Shown here piece after piece: positions 59,161 to 64,000 of a stretch of DNA of 64,000 nt. Source of the stretch: Pseudomaricurvus alkylphenolicus (GTDB lineage Bacteria > Pseudomonadota > Gammaproteobacteria > Pseudomonadales > Cellvibrionaceae); NCBI RefSeq assembly GCF_011683955.1, contig NZ_JAAQPI010000016.1, forward strand, positions 1 through 64,000, written 5' to 3'. Below the pieces are notes generated by a model. The model had not been told where the DNA came from. It saw only the letters and a list, made by a program, of their open reading frames with translations, and searched no databases. The stretch's first letter is position 1. The number at the start of each line of letters is the position of its first letter. Both the position numbers and the translations under genes were made by a program.

Positions 59161-60225
59161 TTACCTCGTTGGTGACACCACGTCAGGGCGTCGGTTGTAC
59201 ACTTTTCGCATCTTTTCTGACCGGTGGCCTGCATCTTTCTCCGGGTGGTCAGTCAGACCTTTAGCCTTAAGATCATGTGCATGGAAACGGGCTTCGAGCT
59301 TTACCTGCTTGCCGTCAATATGGGCGCCATTCTCAAGTGCCAGTTTCATCACCCGCGCCCATGCCGTTTTGAAGGATTCCATTCGGATGCCGCCCCCCTT
59401 GGTGTTGGTAACCAGGGGCTGACCCTTCATTTTCCGCGGCCTATCAGCACGTAAAGATCTCGCAAAAGCAACCGCAGCCTCAAGCCTTGGCGACCATTGT
59501 GTGATCTCACTGTCTGAGCCCTTACCGCGCTGGGCGAATATGCCGTCTTTCTGCAAGTGTTCCTCGGTTAGCTTACATGCTTCATTCGGTCGTAGCCGGC
59601 ACAGATAGATAAACTCCATCAGCGGGGCAATGTAGCTATAGCTTGCGTGCTGAGCCGCCACCTCGTAAACGATATTGTATTCATGGTCATCAACATATCG
59701 ATCCCTTGGTTTTTCTTTGAACTTTCTGACGCCCTTGCAAGGGTTGACGTCACAATATTGTCGCTCGCGGCCCCAGTTGAACAGGGTGCTCAAAAAGCTG
59801 TGACACCTGTTCGCATTTACAGGGTGCTTTGCGCCTCTAGCGTCCATGAATTTCCGTACATGGTGCGCACGGACTGCGCGAGGGTCCATTTTTCCAAAAA
59901 CCGGCTCTACTGTTTTACGGTAATTTCGCTGATCAGCCTGTGAAGAGACGGCGAGATCCCGGAATTGCTGACTTATAAAGTACTTATCAATGAGCGCTGA
60001 CACAGTATCTCTTTTGACCAATTCAGCCTGCTTTTCATCAAAAGCCTGTAAAACACGCAATCGAATGTCGGGAGTCTCGATAACTTCTCCATCCTGGCTT
60101 TTGGTTAGTGCCAAAAGTTTGATTGCTCCGCCGCCTTTAGGGTGCCACTCATATGCGGATTTGCCCCGATATACCCGGGAGGGAAGCCATTTGTCAGCTT
60201 TATTGGTTCTTTGCTTGGGGGCCAT
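59161..60225 (-). CDS. Tyrosine-type phage integrase
   Basis: The 354-residue recombinase has an N-terminal arm/core domain and a C-terminal catalytic domain. Arg212 is in FIYLCRLRPNEACKL. The HxxR box reads HDLK (His317, Lys320), with GHRS (His334) and the likely nucleophile Tyr343 in MRKVYNRR. Lys in place of the second Arg fits a phage subfamily that I recall with HDLKAKG. Its 3' end points at tRNA-His, the expected target. It overlaps the DUF4224 gene by 1 bp. Confidence 0.92.
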   Translation of the reverse strand: MAPKQRTNKADKWLPSRVYRGKSAYEWHPKGGGAIKLLALTKSQDGEVIETPDIRLRVLQAFDEKQAELVKRDTVSALIDKYFISQQFRDLAVSSQADQRNYRKTVEPVFGKMDPRAVRAHHVRKFMDARGAKHPVNANRCHSFLSTLFNWGRERQYCDVNPCKGVRKFKEKPRDRYVDDHEYNIVYEVAAQHASYSYIAPLMEFIYLCRLRPNEACKLTEEHLQKDGIFAQRGKGSDSEITQWSPRLEAAVAFARSLRADRPRKMKGQPLVTNTKGGGIRMESFKTAWARVMKLALENGAHIDGKQVKLEARFHAHDLKAKGLTDHPEKDAGHRSEKMRKVYNRRPDVVSPTR

Positions 60226-60443
60226 TACTGCAGGCTCTCCAGGTCGAATCCATCGTTAGCGGGCGAAGAGGGCAGAGCAGTAGATCCCGCGAGGCGAGCG
60301 TTTACCGCCTCCCAAGTTGTGGTCGGCCCACCGTTTAATCTCTTAATGTAGCCGATTCTGTGCTCTTCCAGAACCTCGATTTGCTTGGAGGGCACCTTGG
60401 CTCCAGTGAGTTCTTGCATTTCTTTTGGGGTTAGAAGGCTCAT
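60225..60443 (-). CDS. DUF4224-domain protein, possible excisionase partner
   Basis: The product (72 residues from the ATG at 60443) reads LLTPKEMQELTGAKVPSKQIEVLEEHRIGYIKRLNGGPTTTWEAVNARL, the DUF4224 pattern, a small helix-turn-helix-like domain commonly found next to phage integrases. It probably helps recombination directionality or regulation. GAGAGG lies directly before the ATG, which is too close, so an upstream TTG (60467) is an alternative start. Confidence 0.82.
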   Translation of the reverse strand: MSLLTPKEMQELTGAKVPSKQIEVLEEHRIGYIKRLNGGPTTTWEAVNARLAGSTALPSSPANDGFDLESLQ

Positions 60444-60497
60444 CCTCTCACCATCGTTAATCGTCAAAAATGGAGCATGTTGGGGTTATTCGGGCGC

Positions 60498-60767
60498 TCA
60501 TTCAGAGAGGGAGGGGTAAACCTGATTGACAAATTCGGCCTTGGTTTTTGCTCTGGCCTCGCCCTCGGTCTTGCACCACACCCACTCCTTGCTAAAGCCT
60601 CCAACGGATAAAACCCGCTCCGTCTTATACAGGTTCAGCCCTTTCACGTTATGCATGTACAGGCGTTTAACTGGCGACCAAATGAATATCTTGACTGAAT
60701 AATATGCAATGGCAGTTGCTACAAAAATCGCCAGCAGGATGAAATCAGAAGTTAACAATATGTTCAT
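60498..60767 (-). CDS. Phage-element membrane protein (89 aa)
   Basis: The product from the ATG at 60767 has one N-terminal membrane helix (residues 5-27, TSDFILLAIFVATAIAYYSVKIFIW) and a soluble tail (VLSVGGFSKEWVWCKTEGEARAKTKAEFVNQVYPSLSE). I do not recognise it. AGGTAG lies upstream. It may be a small phage accessory or superinfection protein, but that is a guess. Confidence 0.65.
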   Translation of the reverse strand: MNILLTSDFILLAIFVATAIAYYSVKIFIWSPVKRLYMHNVKGLNLYKTERVLSVGGFSKEWVWCKTEGEARAKTKAEFVNQVYPSLSE

Positions 60768-60843
60768 ATCACTACCTATTAGGGTTGGTGGTGGGGTTAT
60801 CCCGTCCGAAACTGTCAATTTCTAAGACTCTTTTTGTGCAGGA

Positions 60844-61773
60844 TTACTTGTTAAATTGTGTCGACAGCAGGGTGTAAGCAGCCGCGGCTTGCAGTGGCAC
60901 CTGGCCATTACCCAAACACTTTATTCGGTTGACCCGATTGGCCACCCCATCAGCCACTCGACCCACGTTGGGTTCAACTGACCACCATGCTGGCGTTTGA
61001 CCTCTCGACCGAGACTCACTGTGTTTTGGTTCGGTCCCGCGCCCCGACTGTCCCCGGCGACCGGTGTTGGCCACAAGTTGTGCCTGGCCATCGTTTCCAG
61101 TGATGGGCGCATCTTCCCGGTCCTGCCGGCTCCGCCTCCCTGATTCGTCCCGTAGCTGCTGGCTGTCGGAGTTGGAAACTTCTCGGCATAACCTGCGAGA
61201 GTTGTTCCTCTCTTTGGTTGACCCTTCGCCGCTCCTTCCCCGGCTACCTGGACGTTGCTCTGTGTGGTCGGCGTCGGCACGCCTTGCAAGACACCACCAG
61301 CGAGCTCGTAAGTGCGGTGCACCAGCTGCCGAAGCGGGAAGGACACACCATCTTGCATCAAACCCCAGCTCGGCCAGGTCCCCGAGAACGGTACCGAGTC
61401 CCCGAGTAGAGATAGCTGGGCTGTTTTCCAGGAACAGCTCTCGGGGTCGAATGACGCCAGCGACTCGCTTAACCTCTTTCCAGAGCCCGCTTCGCTCTCC
61501 CTCAATGCCAGCGCCATTACCGGCTGTTGAAATATCCTGGCAAGGGAATCCCGCATGGATGCTATCCACTCGTCCGGTCCAGTCGGATGGATCGAACAGC
61601 TGGACGTCTCCATGGTGCACGTGCAGCCCTGGGAACCATCCGTCATCTGCTCTTCGTTGGAGCACTCCGGCTGCGTAGTCGTCCCACTCGACGGCAAAAA
61701 CTGGTCTGTGTCCAAGAATGAGGTCTGCATATAATCCGCCTCCGGCGCCTGCAAAAAGATGTCCTGTTCTCAC
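60844..61773 (-). CDS. Phage DNA (cytosine-5)-methyltransferase
   Basis: The 309 residues hold the C5-methyltransferase motifs in order. Motif I is LFAGAGGGLYADLILG, and motif IV is GFPCQDIS with the catalytic Cys78. Motif VI appears as LFLENSPAI (ENS for the usual ENV), and motif VIII as APHLRARWW. Motifs IX/X are in WWSVEPNVGRVADGVANRVNRIKCLGNGQVP. The target-recognition part is short and low in hydrophobics. No restriction partner is seen, so it is an orphan phage enzyme, perhaps guarding DNA from host restriction. The start is GTG, 6 bp after the preceding stop. A second 269-codon frame lies inside it. Confidence 0.9.
   Translation of the reverse strand: MRTGHLFAGAGGGLYADLILGHRPVFAVEWDDYAAGVLQRRADDGWFPGLHVHHGDVQLFDPSDWTGRVDSIHAGFPCQDISTAGNGAGIEGERSGLWKEVKRVAGVIRPRELFLENSPAISTRGLGTVLGDLAELGFDARWCVLPASAAGAPHLRARWWCLARRADADHTEQRPGSRGRSGEGSTKERNNSRRLCREVSNSDSQQLRDESGRRSRQDREDAPITGNDGQAQLVANTGRRGQSGRGTEPKHSESRSRGQTPAWWSVEPNVGRVADGVANRVNRIKCLGNGQVPLQAAAAYTLLSTQFNK
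60921..61730 (-). CDS. Overlapping ORF in the +1 frame of the methyltransferase gene (269 aa)
   Basis: An uninterrupted frame of 269 codons lies wholly within the methyltransferase gene, shifted by one base. Its ATG (61730) has GGAGG exactly 8 nt upstream. The product is Ser/Thr/Trp-rich and contains phrases that I recall from annotated phage proteins: ESLASFDPESCSWKTAQLSLLGDS, RPSLETMARHNLWPTP and LNPTWVEWLMGWPIG near the end. These are the alternate reading of methyltransferase motifs (SLARIF over FPCQDIS, WVEWLMGWP over GRVADGVAN). It may be a genuine overprinted gene or a by-product of conserved motifs; translation is unproven. Confidence 0.45.
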   Translation of the reverse strand: MQTSFLDTDQFLPSSGTTTQPECSNEEQMTDGSQGCTCTMETSSCSIHPTGPDEWIASMRDSLARIFQQPVMALALRESEAGSGKRLSESLASFDPESCSWKTAQLSLLGDSVPFSGTWPSWGLMQDGVSFPLRQLVHRTYELAGGVLQGVPTPTTQSNVQVAGEGAAKGQPKRGTTLAGYAEKFPTPTASSYGTNQGGGAGRTGKMRPSLETMARHNLWPTPVAGDSRGAGPNQNTVSLGREVKRQHGGQLNPTWVEWLMGWPIGSTE

Positions 61774-61779
61774 GTTACG

Positions 61780-61992
61780 TTACTTTGGTCGGTGCTTCTG
61801 GTTTATGTCGTGCTTCAGGGCATGGAGAGTTTCAACCTCAGACTTAAGCGTCTTTATCTGCGCCTCTCTGGCCTGAATACCAAAATCAATATGCTGAACT
61901 ATTGAGTCGGTGATTTCGGTTGCTGTTTGGCTACAACCTTCTTTGTAGCCAATGTCGTAATCGTCTGATGTCATATTGTTTTTGCCGTTCAT
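61780..61992 (-). CDS. Phage hypothetical protein (70 aa), coiled coil
   Basis: The 70 residues have an acidic start and a helical heptad-like second half (IVQHIDFGIQAREAQIKTLKSEVETLHALKHDI). No family recognised. It ends 6 bp before the methyltransferase GTG and is probably co-transcribed. Confidence 0.62.
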   Translation of the reverse strand: MNGKNNMTSDDYDIGYKEGCSQTATEITDSIVQHIDFGIQAREAQIKTLKSEVETLHALKHDINQKHRPK

Positions 61993-62015
61993 TATTTATG
62001 GCCTGACGATGTGCA

Positions 62016-62297
62016 TTACCGCTTATTATCAATAACCAGCTCAGGTTCAACGCCGATCATTTCAACAGCCTTGGCATAGATAGCCTTGATATTGTTCCAG
62101 CTGACATAAACCTTGCTGTTGATTACCGCCGTGCCGTCACACTCATGGCACCCGGTATCCTCATCGTGGTGTTCATTGTCGGCGGCACAGTGAGGGCATG
62201 GATAATTGACTTCCTCGAAAAATTCACCTGACAGAAAGCCCTTGGCTCCGTTCTCTGCCGTCAGGCTTTTAGGCATCAATACATCTTCGTCACTCAT
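62016..62297 (-). CDS. Phage hypothetical protein with zinc-ribbon-like motif (93 aa)
   Basis: The 93 residues contain CPHCAADNEHHDEDTGCHEC, two CxxC pairs 13 residues apart that could bind zinc, like a DnaJ-type or ribbon motif. An AGAGG lies 10 nt before the ATG. Role unknown. Confidence 0.72.
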   Translation of the reverse strand: MSDEDVLMPKSLTAENGAKGFLSGEFFEEVNYPCPHCAADNEHHDEDTGCHECDGTAVINSKVYVSWNNIKAIYAKAVEMIGVEPELVIDNKR

Positions 62298-62348
62298 ATC
62301 TCAAAAACCTCTCAAAATTTATCGACCGTGGTAGTGCAGGATTTCCGA

Positions 62349-62636
62349 TTAGGCGCCAGGAGTGAATGCCTGATTTTCCCTCTTCCCAAAATCCGGTAAG
62401 TGGCGAACATCGCTAAGCCTAAATGTATCCACTTTCGTTTCATCTACTCCGCAGCAGATCGCCTGAACAACTTCGACCATATCCCCGCGCCTGCACTCGC
62501 GTTCGCGGGCATCTACAGGGACACCCTTGTAGTAATTGCATCGAAGACCACCGCGAACAACCTTGTAAACAAACATCTCGTTATCGGTGCCGTACCGTTT
62601 TTGCTCAATCTCTACGTAATCACCAAAATCAATCAT
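62349..62636 (-). CDS. Phage hypothetical protein (95 aa)
   Basis: From ATG 62636 (GAGG 8 nt upstream) the product is a 95-residue beta-rich soluble protein (DFGDYVEIEQKRYGTDNEMFVYKVVRGGLRCNYYKGVPVD). No family recognised. A longer frame to 62657 is possible but lacks a ribosome site. Confidence 0.65.
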   Translation of the reverse strand: MIDFGDYVEIEQKRYGTDNEMFVYKVVRGGLRCNYYKGVPVDARERECRRGDMVEVVQAICCGVDETKVDTFRLSDVRHLPDFGKRENQAFTPGA

Positions 62637-62692
62637 TTCTATGGCCTCGATTACCATTCATTTCTTATGCACTACAGGAGTGCAGGACAGCG

Positions 62693-62869
62693 TCACACAG
62701 CCCAAAGGGGTAAGCCGCCATGCTCAAACTTAATCATCGGCTCACGGTCAACCAACGAGCGCGGCACCGGACCAAAGTTAGTCATTGAATATCGACAGCC
62801 TTTGTTTGTGCCCGCTGAACGGCGCTTCAATTTCTGGTTTGGTCTGTTGCGTCTCTGCTTCTTCTTCAT
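62693..62869 (-). CDS. Phage hypothetical basic protein (58 aa)
   Basis: A short, very basic product (MKKKQRRNRPNQKLKRRSAG...) with a possible nucleic-acid-binding role. The start is uncertain (ATG 62869 or TTG 62887) and the ribosome site weak. It fills a gap in an otherwise tight column of phage genes, which is the main support. Confidence 0.45.
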   Translation of the reverse strand: MKKKQRRNRPNQKLKRRSAGTNKGCRYSMTNFGPVPRSLVDREPMIKFEHGGLPLWAV

Positions 62870-62919
62870 GTCTCTGTTACCGTTCAAAATTCATCGAAGG
62901 CCAAATGCAGAACAGCAAC

Positions 62920-63306
62920 TTACTTGCCGTACCACATGTAGGCCGGTCGTACAGCACAGATCGAATAGTGTTGATTACCTACATGTCCCCACTGCTCGAC
63001 ATAAACTTGCCAACCCTTTCCGTTGTCAACATCTGAGCTTTTGTATGGCCCGCACATTTCACCGAATTTCACCTTGCTAGCGAAGTCAGACTCCAGCCAA
63101 GCCGTAATAAACGGTAAGCACTGCTCGGCGGTAAGGTCGCCGGGCATCGGGTTGATACCAACTGAATCTGCCGTCCAGCAAAGGATCATTCCGTGATCTT
63201 CAGTTTCCTGCCATCCAGAGCAGGTCTGGCCACCAAAGGCCAATTCCAATGTCTTTAGCAGTTGATCTTCGCCGCTTCCATTCACGTTAAAAACTTTGTT
63301 GTCCAT
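62920..63306 (-). CDS. Phage hypothetical protein (128 aa)
   Basis: The 128 residues form a soluble alpha-beta domain with several Trp and Cys (DLTAEQCLPFITAWLESDFASKVKFGEMCGPYKSSDVDNGKGWQVYVEQWG). No family recognised. It lies 33 bp after the 99-aa gene. Confidence 0.68.
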   Translation of the reverse strand: MDNKVFNVNGSGEDQLLKTLELAFGGQTCSGWQETEDHGMILCWTADSVGINPMPGDLTAEQCLPFITAWLESDFASKVKFGEMCGPYKSSDVDNGKGWQVYVEQWGHVGNQHYSICAVRPAYMWYGK

Positions 63307-63339
63307 TCTAATATCCCAAAAGTCTTACCGGACTGTTGA

Positions 63340-63639
63340 TTACCCAATACCCAAGAACGTGGCGAATGAATCGCCTGCCTCGTAGTAGAGGCTATCCAGG
63401 TACTCCTGATACCGTTTCTGCGAGCGAGTCAACTTTCGTGGCTCTCCCATCTCCAGATACTTCAGATCAGGGTCCGTAGGGTGAATGTTCACCGTTCTGC
63501 CGGGTTTGTCGGAATCCATGCAGACACAGATGTAATTGCCGCCATCTTTCCAGATGATTCCGCCCTCGCCTTGATATTCGATCCGCCGATTAACCTGGGC
63601 TGGAACCCCGTAATACTCTCTTACATATTCGCAAGCCAT
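63340..63639 (-). CDS. Phage hypothetical protein (99 aa)
   Basis: The 99 residues begin MACEYVREYYGVPAQVNRRIEYQGEGGIIWKDGGNYICV, a small beta-rich start, and end in a helical basic part (RKLTRSQKRYQEYLDSLYYE). I do not recognise the family, though such proteins recur in prophages. GAGAAGAG lies upstream of the ATG. Confidence 0.72.
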   Translation of the reverse strand: MACEYVREYYGVPAQVNRRIEYQGEGGIIWKDGGNYICVCMDSDKPGRTVNIHPTDPDLKYLEMGEPRKLTRSQKRYQEYLDSLYYEAGDSFATFLGIG

Positions 63640-63653
63640 TTATCTCTTCTCGC

Positions 63654-63830
63654 TCACTGCCCAAACCAAATATCCGATTCGCGCGCCCGCATCCGCTCCT
63701 GATGTTCCTCAACCGCCCAGCGCTTTGGTGCCGTGATCTTGTCCACGCCGTCGGTACGGGCCTGGATTTCAACGTTGCGAATGGTCATCGGGTTGTTGGG
63801 CTTTTTCTTGTTCTTGCGTTGGCCTGACAT
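63654..63830 (-). CDS. Phage hypothetical basic protein (58 aa)
   Basis: A 58-residue frame: MSGQRKNKKKPNNPMTIRN, then VDKITAPKRWAVEEHQERMRARESDIWFGQ. AAGGAGG lies 6 nt before the ATG, so it is very probably translated. It ends 14 bp before the next gene. The basic start suggests nucleic-acid or protein contact; no family recognised. Confidence 0.72.
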   Translation of the reverse strand: MSGQRKNKKKPNNPMTIRNVEIQARTDGVDKITAPKRWAVEEHQERMRARESDIWFGQ

Positions 63831-63845
63831 TGGTGGCCTCCTTCT

Positions 63846-63980
63846 TTAGTCTTCGTCACTTTGCTCTTCGAGCTTCAGGTTTTTGATAAGCAGATCCATA
63901 GCGCAGCCTGATTCGTAACTCATGGAATACTCTTCTCTATACGCCTCTAGGGCTGCAATCAGTTCCAGGCGCTCTTTCAT
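63846..63980 (-). CDS. Phage hypothetical acidic helical protein (44 aa)
   Basis: A 44-residue frame (MKERLELIAALEAYREEYSM, then ESGCAMDLLIKNLKLEEQSDED), mostly helical and acidic. AGGACC lies 9 nt before the ATG. It is followed 15 bp later by the 58-aa gene. Function unknown. Confidence 0.6.
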   Translation of the reverse strand: MKERLELIAALEAYREEYSMSYESGCAMDLLIKNLKLEEQSDED

Positions 63981-64000
63981 GGGTCAGCGGTCCTATTCGA

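Larger units (their letters stand above)
59058..64000. mobile_element. Left part of a prophage or phage-derived integrated element
   Basis: From the 3' end of tRNA-His on, every gene is small, minus-strand and phage-like: tyrosine integrase, DUF4224 protein, cytosine methyltransferase and seven or more short unknowns with strong ribosome sites. Base composition looks lower in GC than the preceding chromosome. The right end and second attachment site lie beyond the window, so size and completeness are unknown. No structural phage gene is inside the window. Confidence 0.85.

Noticed and set aside
61064-61678. A 204-codon plus-strand frame opposite the methyltransferase gene
   Set aside because: Ser/Arg-rich mirror of the double-coding region with no start signal or homology; the minus-strand frames explain the openness.
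62400-63080. A 226-codon plus-strand frame in the phage region
   Set aside because: It crosses several minus-strand genes with better starts, and its product shows no family pattern.

Overview
The window looks like chromosomal DNA of a free-living gammaproteobacterium, most likely in or near the Pseudomonadales (Pseudomonas, Marinobacter, Alcanivorax or Ketobacter type). The grounds are gene order: smc-zipA-ligA and the lpxH-ppiB-glnS-cysS block match what I remember of Pseudomonas. The species cannot be fixed from sequence alone. Coding density is high and almost all genes are housekeeping or lipid-metabolism genes. The last 5 kb is an integrated phage-like element.

Layout. 1-4.7 kb: one copy of a 262-bp repeat, then a minus-strand operon for unsaturated fatty-acid beta-oxidation (dienoyl-CoA isomerase, SnoaL/NTF2-like protein, FadH). 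A divergent TetR regulator shares palindromic operators with it. Next is a 42-codon membrane-protein gene behind two FNR/Anr-type boxes. 4.8-7.2 kb: tRNA-Asp, tRNA-Asp, tRNA-Val and a ccmH-ccmI pair. 7.4-16.3 kb: smc, zipA, ligA, a lytic-transglycosylase-like lipoprotein, a HAD phosphatase and two unknowns. 16.3-21.5 kb: an AraC regulator, then an acyl-CoA dehydrogenase, an SCP2 protein and FadD, with a 22-bp-spaced direct repeat suited to AraC binding. 21.8-28.6 kb: trmO, lpxH, ppiB, glnS, cysS, a PcaC-like gene and hemB. 28.6-35.9 kb: two tandem DUF3012 genes, a MksF-MksE-MksB (JetABC-like) condensin operon without the nuclease subunit, and a voltage-gated cation channel with an unusually acidic pore filter.

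36-46 kb: Hsp20, NUDIX, MscS, a VWA/MoxR pair, YejK and several unknown membrane or secreted proteins, ending at the second copy of the 262-bp repeat. 45-58.4 kb: nitronate monooxygenase, an acyltransferase, a YbhP/ClsB-like pair, a complete AmmeMemoRadiSam set (Memo-AMMECR1 fusion diverging from its radical SAM partner), an LLM flavin oxidoreductase, a block of RNA-modification genes (rsmC, rsuA, truC) and folD. 58.7-59.06 kb: tRNA-Pro, tRNA-Arg and tRNA-His behind a near-consensus promoter. 59.1-64 kb: a tyrosine integrase next to tRNA-His, a DUF4224 protein, a C5 cytosine methyltransferase with a long second reading frame inside it, and a column of small phage genes, all on the minus strand. 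The element's other end lies outside the window.

The most interesting items are the double reading frame in the methyltransferase gene, the acidic-filter channel next to the MksFEB operon, the Anr-type control of an orphan small membrane protein, and the operator architectures at the two lipid-metabolism regulators. No CRISPR array, rRNA gene or insertion sequence was found.
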